This document shows, piece after piece, positions 1-12,300 of a stretch of DNA of 64,000 nucleotides. The position numbers and the translations under genes were made by a program. The notes below the pieces were generated by a model. That model was not told where the DNA came from. It made no database searches and saw only the letters and a list, made by a program, of their open reading frames with translations. Numbering within the stretch: the stretch's first letter is position 1; each line of letters starts with the position of its first letter. Source of the stretch: Cyanophora paradoxa (lineage: Eukaryota; Glaucocystophyceae; Cyanophorales; Cyanophoraceae); the NCBI GenBank assembly GCA_004431415.1, contig QPMI01000005.1, positions 744,001 through 808,000 of the forward strand, written 5' to 3'.

Positions 1-13
1 CACCGTCGGGCAC

Positions 14-310
14 TAAATTACCGCGGCATACTACTAGGCTAGGAAATTACCGCGTTATAATTATAAAACCCAGCCTCCGTGCATCATGATACATGCATTG
101 AGCTAAATAACGAGGTACCAAATTACCGCGTTATAAATTTGGAGGCTTGCGTGGGGCGGTAAATTGGGACTCTGGGAGGTTACGTGTACCGTATGACGCA
201 ACTTCCCAGCGGAGAATTATAGGCTTCATGCTACCGAATTTCCGAGCTATGTCAAGATTGCGGTGCGGTAATTTGTTATCGCGGTGATTAAGTGAGCGCG
301 GTAATTAATA
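14..310. repeat. Short interspersed AAATTACCGCG motif
   Basis: The motif AAATTACCGCG recurs at about 14, 46 and 119, twice followed by TTATAA. Reverse forms (CGGTAATTTG, CGGTAATTAAT) occur near 265 and 298. The copies are short and separated by unrelated sequence, so this is not a simple tandem array. The function is unknown. Confidence 0.55.
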
Positions 311-1079
311 TTCGAATCGCTGGAATTTGAATTGCGATGTCGGTCCATTGTCGGAGGCCCTGAATATCGATCGTGATTCATGAGGCTCGTAGCCTCGGCG
401 CCTCGGCCCGGATGATGGGCCGGATCCCGGAGTCGGCCGCGCGCGCGCCCGGCGCCCGCCGCCCGGATGCCCTTTTTTGTTTTTCTCCAACGTTCCGGGA
501 TGTCCGACGGTCCGGCGACGTCGACGGACCCGGCGGCGGTCCGCGGACGGCGGCGGACCGGCGACGGTCCGGCGGCGGACCGGCGCCGGCCTGTACCGTA
601 TACCGGGGACCGTCGGTCCGGCGTGACGGCGGCGTCGGACCGGGGTCGACCGGTCCGGCGGCTCCGGCCGCGACTCCGGCGCCGGCCTGTACCGAAGCTG
701 TACGGTGCTGTACCCGGTGACCGGGGTCGGGACCGTCCGGTACGTATGGGATCGAATCGTCGATCTCGGACTCTAATTCGGAAGAACTCCTAGTAGTTCA
801 CTCGGAACTTCGTCGTCGGAACTTCGGAAGTACTCACGAGCCTCGGCCCTCGGCGGAGTCACGACTCAACTACTAGGCTAGCGCTAGCTACTAGTATATA
901 GTACCAGACTACTACCAGTACTGGCAAGAGTCATGAATTACGATTCATGCCATGATGATCGATCTCCGAATCAGAGACTCCGATCACGAGACTCATGACT
1001 CTAGAGACGGTCGGACTCACGAGATCTACCGGGTACCGCCGTACCAGTACTACGGAGTCTACTGTCTACGGTAGCTATA

Positions 1080-1245
1080 AATCTAGATTCTAGACTCCGA
1101 TCCCGAATCCCGATCGCGATTCCCGACTCCCGAGTCGGACTCGGGATAATCACTCGGATCAAATAATTCCCGAGTCCCGAGTCCGATCCCGATTCCCGAG
1201 TCCCGAGTCCCGACTCCCGAGTCCCGACTCCCGACTCCCGAGTAT
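1080..1245. repeat. CCCGAGTCCCGACTC minisatellite
   Basis: Degenerate tandem copies of a 7-14 base unit alternating CCCGAGT and CCCGACT, densest at 1,185-1,240. No open frame of interest runs through it. Confidence 0.7.
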
Positions 1246-1659
1246 ATACGTAGGGGCGCGCATTTCGAACAAAATTAAATCGCCTTGTTCAGTGTTCGTT
1301 CGTTCAGTAGCCCCCGACGCGGCCCCCCGTGCAGCCTACTGTGCAGGCCGTGTTCATTGTTCAGTGAACGGCGCACTGAACGCTGTTCGAACTGCGAGCT
1401 CCTCGCTTCGCCCCCCCCTCCCGTCTCGGAGAGCTTCTCGCGCTTCGCGCGATGTAAGGAAAGAGCCTTAGAGGTTGCTAAAACACATTACTTAGAGCCG
1501 AGTCAGAGGGCGAACTACCTGTTTCTGTCAACTTTCTGACGGTTTCCGTGCCGAAACTTCCCCGGAACTTGCCCCGGAATGTGCCGAAATTTCGAAGAGA
1601 CGTTGCGCTCCGAATTTCGAAGAGACGTTGCGCGCCGCAATGGAGGGGAGAATTCGAAG

Positions 1660-3305
1660 CTATGGCTCTTGAAGCGGGTCCTGCTGGGGGCCTTGCAATT
1701 GCTGCAGCTGGCTGCCGCGCCCGCGGCCTCGCCCCCGCCCCCGGCCGCCGAGCTCGAAGGAGGGCTCGAGCTGCTCCTGAGAGAGGGAGGGCCCGGGGCC
1801 CGGGGGGAGGGAGGCCTGCGGCTCCTGCCGGTGCGATATCGATGCCGATCCTTCTACTCCGGCGTGGCCGCCGCCGCGGCCGCCGCGGCCGCCCCGCTGC
1901 CCGCGCCGCCCGCCGCGGCTGCCGTCGACGGTGGAGCCCTCGTGCTGCTGCTGCTCCCGCTGCTCCTGCAGCTGCTGCGGCGCTGCCGTCGGCTCTGCGG
2001 ATGCAAAGCCGTCGCCCTGCTGCAATCTGCCCGTGCAAAAGAACGTGTCAGGCCTAGGCCCTCCGAGGCTCTAAAATGAAAACAATGTATGCAAGAAGCG
2101 GAGAGAAACCCGTACCCGCCACTGAGCTCGCGGTCGTGCCCCCAAGAGGCCTCAGCGCTAGGCCCTAAAAGCCCGCCCCGGCCTCCGCCCCGGCCGCCGC
2201 CGCCACCGCGGCCGCCCCGCTGCCTGCCGACGCTGCCGTCGCGATCAGAGCTCACCTGCTCCGCTGGCGCCGGCGCCGTCCCCGCGTCCTGCCGCCTCCG
2301 CCACTGCTGCTGAGGCGCCGGCGCCGGTGCCGGCGGACCCTGCTGTACATGTTGCCGCTGCACGCTCGCGCCCCCGCCTCGGCCGGCGCCGCGCTGCCCC
2401 AGCTGCCTGCCATGGCGGCCACGGCCGCCGCCGCTCTGCTGCGGCTGCGAAGGCGCAGCCTCCGCCTCGCCCAGCGAGATCACCCTCGAGCTCCCGCCCG
2501 CGTGGAGAGAGGCGCAGAAGACGGGCGGGCACGCGGTCTCCACCGGCGAGTTCGAGCGGAGCGTGGGCGTCGACGTCGCCGGCGGCGCACGCGCCTCCGT
2601 AGCCAGAGCGGAGGAGGAGGGAACGCGGTGGCGTCCCTGTGGCTTGTGATTGACGGAAGGCGGTGGTCGAATCGCGTCGGCGACAATAGCTGATGAGGAA
2701 GATGCTGGCGTGCTTTCAGGGGCCTTTCGCGCAGCGCTCTTGCCTCTGGGAGGTGCGGAACGGGCTGGAGCAGGGACCTCGTTGCCGGGCCCGGGCTCCT
2801 GATCGCGAGCAGCGCTAGCCTCGCCCTGCAGCTTAGAACGTGGAGGACTGATGGCTGGGGCGAGCTGGGCGGTCGCCTCGGCTCGCGCCGCGCTGCCGCT
2901 CGCAGCCGACGTCTCTGCTGCTGCGGTTCGCTTCTGCTGGAGGCCTAGCCCTAGGCCCAGGCCTGCTGGAGCCGACGATGCTTCAGAGAGCCCGGCCACG
3001 GGCGCGTCGACGTCGTTGGTCGACCCCGCGGCCGCCGGCGGAGCTGCGGCGACTGCGGGGCTGGATGCGTCGGCGGAGAGGGCGGGCCCGGACGGCGAGC
3101 CATCCGCTCCCACGACCAGCGGCCTCGCCTCGTTATGCTCTGCCTCGGCACGCGGAGGCGGCGTTGGCGGCGCAGGCGACTGCGGGGCGCTGGGTGTTGA
3201 AGGCCCGGGCTGGGCGGCCGTCGACGTTGACGTCAGCTGCAGCGTGCCGTCAATTACGGTCGAATTTGAAGGGCTTCCGAGGTTAAACTCATCATGCTGC
3301 GCGTG
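1660..3305 (-). other. RGG- and Gln-rich C-terminal tail
   Basis: The exon beginning near 3,295 ([18 protein letters not shown]) continues through Ala/Pro-rich sequence and an Arg-Gly block at about 2,180-2,260 ([16 protein letters not shown]). After a probable intron (GTACGG donor near 2,115, TTTTAG acceptor near 2,075) a last exon carries [29 protein letters not shown] and [11 protein letters not shown] before the stop at 1,660. RGG boxes commonly bind RNA and are arginine-methylated. The reading frame of the last exon was chosen because it gives the RGG/Q composition; other frames are Ala/Arg junk. Confidence 0.55.
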
Positions 3306-6300
3306 ATGTCAGTGAATTAAATGAAGAGAGCAGATTAAAGGGCAGGCGAGCACCTGCGCCGGCTCCTCGCTTGGGCTCGATTAGGAGAGGGCCCTGCGAC
3401 CGCGAGCGCACCCCTCGAACGGGGGCGCGGCACGGGCAGCAGCGGCGTCGGAGGGGGGCCCCAGGCCCCCGCCGGCGTCCTGGCCCCTCGGGGAGCTCGA
3501 GCTCGCCGCCCGGCTCGCCGCCGCGGCCGCCTCGGCAGAGCCGCCTTCTGCATTGCTCAGGGAAGGCAGAAAGCCCGGGCTGGACTTCGACGACAAAGGA
3601 GAAAAAGAAGAAGGGCCGTAGGGGTGGAAGCCGTACGGAGTGCCGTACGGGGAGGGCGGCTGCGAGCTCGAGGGCGGCCGGGCGGGAGGCAGCTGCAGGA
3701 ACGCGAGGGCGGGCGGCGCGGCTGGCACGTATACGGAAAACGTGGGGGTTGCTGCAGCTGCAGCTGAAAGGCCGCCGCTGCCGGCGGCCTGTGCGTGCAC
3801 CCGGCCCTCCATCTCCAGAGCGCCGGCGCCGGCGGACGGCGGAGAAGCTGGGGCGTGCGGGTGGAATCCGTAGGGAGTCCCGCCAGCAGCGACGAGCGGC
3901 GAGGGATACCCGTAGGCTGGAGTCGACGCTGCAGGCGGCGCCAAAGGTGCCAGCTGCAGCGGAGCCGCCGAGGAGGTCGGCGTCTGAATCTGCGTGCGGC
4001 CCGCAGAAGCCGAAGTCGCTGCCACGGCGGCGCCGGCAGCGGCGGCGGCCACAGGCTGCGGCGCCGGCGAGATCGGAGAAGTTGGCGCGAGCGGGTGGTA
4101 GCCGTAGGGTGTGCCGCCGCCGACGACGTGGGTCGAGAGAGGCGGCTGCTGGACCATTTGCGGCGGTGGCGGCGGCGGAGCAACTGCTGCAGCCGCCGAC
4201 GAAAGCTCAGCACTTGGCGCGGAAGAAGGCACTTCGACAGTCCGCGTTCGCTTTCGGGCGGCCCGCTGCGCTGTCGCGCGCTGCGGTTGCGCCGACGGAG
4301 AGGGCGAGGGCGCGGCGGCGACGGGAGCAGGACCCGCGAGACTTGTCCCGCCAAGCTGGACGGGCGCGGCGACGTCGGCGTCAGCGTCGGGCGATGCCTG
4401 TTCAGGGCGCTGAGCACAAAGCGTCGGGCGGGCAGTGTTTAGATAAAGCCGCACCGAAGATGATGGGCCCTCGCTTTGAGGAAAAGTCGAAATGGGCGCA
4501 GAAGAAGAAGGCAGAAACGCTGGCTTCGGGCTTGTGGATTCAGCTGCAGCTGGGGCCTGCGCAGCCGGCTGTGCACTGCCCTCGAGCTCCCCAGCCTCCA
4601 CCGCAGCTGCAGGCGCTGACGCCGCGTCCGCAGCTAAAGGCAAGTAGGGGAGCGGCGCCGCGGCTGATGGCTCGCCCTTGGGAGGAGACGAGTCGGCTGG
4701 CGCAGCGTTGGGTGTGGCCTCGAAGCTCGAAGTGGGGGGAGCGGCAGAGAGCGGCTGGGCGTCGCCGGCTTCTTCGCGGGGCGACGCCGCAGGATTCGGC
4801 ACCGGCTTCTTCTCGGCCAACTCTGCCGCCTCTGCCGCCGCTGGCGCCTCTGCCGCCTCTGCCACATCTGCCGCCTCTGCCGCCTCTGTCGCCTCTGCCG
4901 CCTCTGTCGCCTCTGCCGCCTCTGCCACATCTGCCGCCTCTGCCGCCTCTGCCGCCCCTGCCGCCTCTGGCGTCTCTGCCTCAGGCTCAGGACAAGCCCC
5001 CGAAGGCAATATGGCGTTGCCGGCTTCGCTGGGCGACGCTGCAGCTGTAGGATCCGGCGTCTTCTCGTTCTTGTAGATCGTCCTGATCTTCGACAGCTGC
5101 GCTCTCAGAACCGGGTCCCATCGTCGTACTGCAATGGCCTGCGCGAACGAAGCCGCCGCGTCGGCGATTCGGTCTTGCAGCACCATAGCGAAAGCGTACG
5201 CTGTCCACGCCTGGCGGGCGTGTTGCAGTAAGCCGCCGATCAATTCAATTGAGTAAATCGGAGCGAACCTTTCCTGACGGCCCTCTCTCAGAAGCCTGTA
5301 CATCAGAACGAGCCCAGAGTTCTATCGATCTCGTAGCGGTTGACAGAGCGTCGGCCCCCCGGAATTCCGCCGAAAGGCGGAGCGCCTCGCTCTGGGCGTC
5401 GATGGCCTCGGCGGCGGCCCCGCCGCCCTCGTGCAAGGCCGCCTCGTCCCGGAGCGCTGCCAGACGGGCGCGGTAGCTCGACGGGACCCGCTGCTGCCCG
5501 GCGCACACGAGGGCCTCCACCACCTCCGCGGCCCGGAGGGCGCAGCGCAGCCTCCCGGCCTCCTCCAGGGCGAATGCAAGCGTCGCCCAGGCCTGTCGAG
5601 CGTTCAGATATCTGTAGAGATTTGGCGAGGCTGAGAGCACGCGATGCTCGCACCTTGGCCTCGAATCCCCGCGCAAATCGCGACCCCGAGACCGCCAGCC
5701 TTGCCCAGCCGACGGCGTCGGGCCGGTGGAGGCTCAGCGCAACGAACGCTCCTCGCAGCGCAGCTTCAACGAACGATGACCACCAGTCGCGGAACGCTGT
5801 TCTGCTGTGATACTGAGGATCGCGTTCGTCTGCTTCCAGCTCGGCCAAGAGAGCGTCGGGCTTGTGGCACAAGTCGGACGTCGATCTGTCCTCCACCAAG
5901 TCTTTCAGAGCGGCGTAACAATCGACGAGATTGCTCAGCTTTGAAGCATGGATCGGGAGGACGTCCTCTGCAAGAGCAGCCGATGTCAATTCGAGGGGCC
6001 TGTGCCTCGGCCGCGCGATCGCGACACGGTCCCATTCGCTGGGACCGAGGAGCCGCCTCGCCAGATCGTTGAGCGGGTCATCGGCGACTGCTTTGTGCGC
6101 GAGTAGAATTATGTCTGCGGATCTCCGATCGCGTAGAGACTTTTGAGAAGCTTGCAATTGGACGAGGCGGCATCGAGCCTGCCGAATATTCAATCGTTAA
6201 CGTTTGGCTTGGCCCCGAAATTGCAGAACAGGGGAAGCATCGAGTACCAGTGACAGCAACCGCCCGATACTATATCGCGACGAATACACTCGGCGGTCCA

Positions 6301-9300
6301 ACTCGGTGTAGATATCGATTTCCCGTGTCGCAAAGTCTTTTGCCTTCGTGTAGTGAGCGGCTCCGCAAGCCGCTATCGCAGCCAGCCGTTGCAGACGGGC
6401 GACGGAAACGAGCAGCTCGTACGACGCTGCATCCAGCTCAGAGTCTTTGATGGCATTCCAGCGATCCTCTGCTGCTTTGCAACAGGCAGCATACAGCCCT
6501 TTGGGCAAACGTCCAAGCTCAACCATAGGCTCGAATCGGCTGATTTCCGACCGAACATCGACGACAGTAGGATCCTGCAGCCTTCTCGAGCCGTTCTTCT
6601 CAATCACGGATGTACGAAGATCCTCGACCTTTGGATATAATAGTAAGAATAAGAAAAGACAGCATAATAATCGAGCACACTTCTTCGAAAACTGTGCCGA
6701 CGTCGATTTCTGTTTTGAAAAGGTGTTCAACGGCCCCGCAAGCCCAGCGCTCCTGCTTGAACATGTTTGCCGTACGAGGAACTGCTTGACGCAGTAAGAG
6801 CCCTGCCTGCAACAAACAGATGTTTCTCTCTCTGGAGCTGATTGCCACGCGATTCCAAGTGACTCGCTCCAGCTGCTGCCTGACGTGGAACGCTGCCGAG
6901 GCGATGACGACGGCTGACTCCTCGTCAGGGAGGCGCAGCCCGCCCTGCAAAACACCCGCAAGTGCCGATACTCTTCTCAACAGACTCTTGTTCTCCATTG
7001 CAGCCGCATCGTGGATCGTGTTGCCCGAGGGAAAGAAGGGCGACATCCAGTGATCAGCGCCCTTCGATCCGCTGCAAGTGATTCGCAGGGAATCTGGCCG
7101 CATGATGATGCAGGCGACAAGTGCAGCCGCAGTCGAATCAATAGGTGCGATGGAGCTCAGGGCTTCCAGAGCGTCGTCGCAGCGGCTCTGATGGCGAAGA
7201 GTGCACGCACGAAGGATTTTGGCCTGCCATCGCCTTTCAGTAAATCGGAAACACGAAACATTTTCAAGCCAAGTACCTCTGCCAAGGCCTCAGAAAGCTC
7301 ATTTTTGCGTGAGCTATCGGTGGTCTGCAGTTCTTGCTCGATGCGCGTCTCGAGTCGATGAAGCAGGTCGCACGCTTGGTCAATCGCGCTTGTCAAGTCC
7401 CACGATCGCAGAGCGCATTTTACAACACCGACAATCGCCTGCAATGTAAGTAAGATCGTGTACGTATATGAATATGCAATTAAACATCGGATATCGAGAC
7501 CTACGTTGGCGACTCTCACGGTGGGTGGCACATTAGTAATCCAGAAATCAATGTGCCGTACACATAACGTGGAAAGCGTGCCCTGATCGCCAACAAACCA
7601 CTGGAGAGAATGGTCGTCCTTGATAGCGAATGATCGTTTCCAGAAATCGAGTGCTTTCTCAGCACAGCCAGCTACACCGTCAACGATGCCGGCTTGTTGT
7701 AAGCGATCCGCGGCCTGAGCCTCGAGAAGAGTAGCCGCCAACCGTAAAACCTCAAAATCTTCTTGCGGCATCTTGCTGAGAGCGACTTCCAGCGAAGTGC
7801 AGATTGTTCGGAGATCTGGATTGACTAAAGGCGTACTTGTCGCAAAGCCCCTTTCGATCAATAGCTTCACGCATACGTGCATCGCATCATGCGATCTATA
7901 AGAGATGTGATGTATACACTTGATCGCTTCATCGACTCGCGATGTGTCTTGGCTCAGAATTACGTTCGCAAGGAGAACTGAAGCCTGCAGACAACTCGTC
8001 GTAAGCTCGTGGCGCGCTAGATTAGACTCGCACGCGCACCGTATCCCATTCTCGCAAGTCCATGATTCGCATTTCGTCGGAAACTGGAGCTCGGTCGGCT
8101 TGCGTGTCCGAATATATGAGCGTGATTCGTGATTGAGTGATACGAACAGCCTCACGGGCTGCTTCTTCTGCTTCGCCAAAACTTCGCCGATCGAGAGCCA
8201 TTTGCGCCCGGCGCATAGCCACCGTGGCACATTTGCGGCGATGCAAGAGAACTTGCTGTACGACACACGAAGCCTCGCCTCCAAATCCACAAGGAGCTGC
8301 GGCTGATTGAACCGCTTCCATGGCTTCCGTGTGATGGCCTCCATGCAGAAAGAATAGGCTTCGTCGAATTTCTTCTGCTGCTTGAGGGCACAGACCAGCG
8401 ATTCATATGCCTGCAATGTTTAATCTGCGTCAGATGCGAATGAAAAGTGGATTCACAGAAGAATCTCGGACCCTCGCGACGGATCCAAAACAAGGCAAGC
8501 CCGTGGGTTTCCAGCTCGAAATCGCCAGACGGAAGACAGATTCTGCTGAAGAGGGATCGAGTTCCGCAGCTCGATGCCACAACTGCGTCGCGGCGTCGAC
8601 GCTGCATAGCTGTAAGTCGGAAGACACGGCTGCGGGATCCACGCTCATGAGGTGCCTGAGTTGTTCGTATATGTGCGATGCTGCACTGGAGTAGATTTGG
8701 CTGGCCTCCTTCGGATCGATTTTTAGCACCGGATCCGATGTGTCACGATAGAAGAGGGAGTCCTTAAGAGCTCGATAACGTCGTTTGAGTGCCTGCGGAC
8801 TTGCCAGGCGACGAGAGAAGTGTTCAGAGGCGAATATTTGAAGGACGAGATCGCCGGTTTCGAAGTATGCGTCGAACAGATCAGCAGCGATCTCCAAGGC
8901 CTCGTCAATTTGGCCCAGTTGAATGATGATTTGAGCCAGCAGCTCCGATGCTGACGCCTTCAACGCGTGCGTGCAGACATCACGGAGTCAATATCGATCA
9001 CTCCAAAAAAGAACACTCGATCGAATTGAACACACCGATTGCATATTCCAGAAGGACTCCTCGAGCTCGAGGCGCTGATCTTCATGATCAGGGAGAAAGA
9101 GCCGCAATTTGTCCCACTCGGCGACGGCAGCGCGCGCGTGCCGCTCGGCGATCTCGAGCCGCGAGTTGTCCAGAGCCTTCTGCGCTTGCTTCATGGCCTG
9201 CGCTGCGTGTCGGGCCATCGCGTGTCGTTCCTTCTCCAGGATCCTGTGGTCGTTCGGAAATGCCGCTAGCGCCTCGCGCAGCACGCGCTCGGCCTCTCCG

Positions 9301-12300
9301 TACTGTCCTGCCCTCTCAAAGGCAACCACGAGCGCCCAATACGCCTGCACCGATGCTCAGGAAACGCAAAGCAGCTACAGAAAGCATCGGAGAAAACTCT
9401 GAATCGTATCAACGCACGTCGGACACGATGACGTGTCGAATGGGATGGACCGTCGACGTTTTCAGCTGAAGCTCCGACCACAAAGCGACTGCGGCCTCCG
9501 CGCACTCAAGGACGTCGTTATTCGTCCACGCGCCGCAATGTTGATCGAGACCCACAAGGGCGGCCTGTTGTAGCAGCTCGGCCCGAATCGCGCCGCATTC
9601 CAGCTCCAACTCACGGAAGTCGTCCTCGTACCCGTAAAGGCTGGCTTCTGTGCTGACAGCCCGGCGAAAATCGGCTTCAAGGGCCTCCGCTGTGCTCTTG
9701 TAGAAGATCGGGGTCTTCAGTGGACGAACTTCGAGGACGGATCTGGACCACGCAAACGACCAAGACAGGCCCCCAACTGCGCGCGCCGTCTCCAGATCGC
9801 CCGCCCTATATATATATCCACGCCGCAATTTAGCACATGGTAAAACGAAAGAAGATGCGATCAAAGAACAGATAATATAATATGGCTCACCGCTCGTAGC
9901 AGTCGGCGGCCTCGTAAGCTTTTCCGATGCTCTTGTAACACACAGCGGCATCTTTGAAGTGCTGCCGCTGATCGTCGGTGTTCGTTTCCATTTCAGCGCA
10001 CTTTAAGTAGCATTCTGCCGCCCGTGACCTGCGAACAACAGCCGAAAATGGGCACAGGAGGGGCGCCAAGGGCCGGGAGGCCTTCGACACGCTAGGGACG
10101 AATCCGGCATGCGCACAGTGATTTTCGAATGGTTTCCGTCCCATCGAATTCGACTGTTGAGGACGGCGACCTGCTTTCGATCTCCCGGAATCGCTGTGCC
10201 ACGGATAGCAGCACGGCTTTTCTTTGCTGCACGTCTTGCGTGGGCATGGAATCTGCACAGAAAAACGTCGGCGAAATTATTTATTCTACTCTGCTTTTCA
10301 TTGCTTTGGAGCGCGCACCGGCTTTGGATAATTCGATCTCGGCCTCCGTGAACAAGGCCATGCACTCGTCGCCAGCGTTCCGGTACGCGCGCGCAGCCAT
10401 CTCGAGGTTGGTACGCTGGCCCCGCAGCTTCTCCGCGAGGCGCCACCAGTCCTGCGGCGTGTTGCCTCTGTCCCGCTCCCACATGACGCCTCTCTCCTCC
10501 CCTTCTTTGACTTTCTGATCGATATCATGGGTGGCCGGTCGGCGAGACAACAAAGTCTGCCTTGGAGAGCGCGCGAACCTCGACGACTCCCGCCTTGTCG
10601 AAGAGTTCAAACAGGGGCTTCCGCGCATCGGACTCGTCGAAGATCCTAAAAATGTATATATGAGAACCAAGTGATCATGAGTACTAGTACTGATGTATAA
10701 ATGTTCTTTAAGTTTAAGCTCGAAATGTGCACCAGACGGCGGATTTGGCGCGAGTGATCGCTGTGTACAGCTGCGCGATCGGACTCCATCAGCTGGAAGG
10801 ACATGTGCATGCGGGCGAAGAGCAGTCGTTCGATACCTGTTTCAGCTCTGCCGCCACGAGCCGGTTCGCAAGTGAATCGAAGACTGCGGTAGCAGAGGCA
10901 GGCTGCAGAAAACACCGCCGCACATTCAGAGCAGGCGCGCGGATTTGAAATCGAGTAAAATGTTTTGACGAACCCGCTCGTGTGCATCTCTGCCAGCTGC
11001 TTCATCCGCCTTTCTTAAAACGTAATCCTCGGCGGCGGCGGCTGCTGCCCGCCACGTCTTCATCGCGAGAGAAGAGTGTGCGAAGAAATTGAACCTGGGC
11101 GGGAGCGCCTCATGATCATGATTAAAATACCACAAATCGATTGGAATAAATTACTACTCACAGGAGAACGTCCTGGAATTCGAGGCCCTTCGCCTCTTCC
11201 ACTGTCAGAATGATGGCGTTGCCCAAGAGAGCGGTGAGCCGCCGGGTCGTCTCCTCCCTTCTCTGGGCGCGGACGACGACCACCTGGCGGAGATAAGGGG
11301 ACGCTGAGGGCGTGTAGCGCGAGGCGGACTCCTGGGCGGTGTGGCGGCCTTTCTATCTTAGGACGGCCTTTCTTTCTAGCGGCCTTTCATAATAAGAACC
11401 TGGTCGGCGCCGAGCGACCTCGTGCGGTCCACGGCCAGGTTCGCGAAGAGGAAAGAATTCAGACTGCCCTCGTCTTTTCCGAGCAGGAGCAATGGGGGCG
11501 GGCCGTCGGCCAACCCTGAAGCCTTTGTCAGAAACGAAGACGGCTCATGATCACGACCAAGCTCATGTTTAGCCCATGAACTTTGCCCAAAACCGTTGTT
11601 TATGATTATAATTAGCTCATGGTCACGACCAAGCGGGTACGAACCTGTGTCGCGGGGGAGGCGCTCATCGAGCTCCTTCGGGAACAGAGTCTGCAGCATA
11701 TCGACCGCAACTTGCGCGCATCGCAGGATCCCGTTGTGCGAGCGGTAGCTCTGCGTGGTGCATGTGTCAATACTGAATGTGCATTATGCGGTTTATATAC
11801 GTATAATTATTAGCGATCAGAATCCACGAACCAGAGACAGATGCGTTTGGTTGAACTTGCTCTTTTCCGCCGAACCGGGGAACAGTTCAAGGACCATGGA
11901 CTGCTGGTCGCAGAAGCGGAACGCAAGGCCGCGGGCCACCGTCTGCATCGTGTCTCCGTACAGGGCGAGGCCGCCGAGGTCCGCGGCGACGGTCGCCATG
12001 AGGCCGAGCTCCGCCCCCGTGAAGTCTTGTACCTGCGAACACGTAATTATAAGCTTTAATAATTTCCAATCACGACGGAGTGAACATCGCGCCTCGTCAA
12101 CGATGATCTCGTGCAGGTGTGGCCCTCGATAGCGACCCTTGATTCCTCGATAGACGTGATGCACGATGTCCTGCGAGGTTTTCAGGTTCACATATGCAGC
12201 AGGTTGTAATTAGATGCCTGCGCTATTTCTTATTACACTCAGGACGAATTTATTGATTTATGCAAAGGTCCACATGTTACCAATACTGGGGCTCTTAAGG

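Larger units (their letters stand above)
1..1659. other. Non-coding, repeat-rich intergenic region
   Basis: I see no gene here. The first 320 bases are less GC-rich than the rest and repeat a short motif, AAATTACCGCG followed by TTATAA, in both orientations (around 14, 46, 119, and inverted around 265 and 298). Positions 480-760 hold imperfect CGG/CCG-rich repeats, including two copies of GGCGCCGGCCTGTACCG near 578 and 678. Positions 1,080-1,245 are a minisatellite of CTCCCGAGTCCCGA-type units. The large minus-strand helicase gene ends at 1,660, so the right edge should hold its 3' UTR and polyadenylation region; I saw no clear AATAAA there. Confidence 0.6.

Noticed and set aside
1478-2079. 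Long Ala/Arg/Leu-rich open frames on both strands
   Set aside because: High GC gives open frames in all directions; only the minus frame with RGG/Gln composition continues from a plausible exon.
3371-5050. Plus-strand frame of more than 500 codons rich in Arg and Pro
   Set aside because: It is the antisense shadow of the helicase C-terminal exon; composition is arbitrary and it has no family resemblance.
10020-10260. Separate alpha-SNAP gene suggested by the AAECYLKCA and AAVCYKS segment
   Set aside because: The match is limited to TPR-like helices; strand, splice phase and position fit the C-terminal part of the TRANK1-like gene better.
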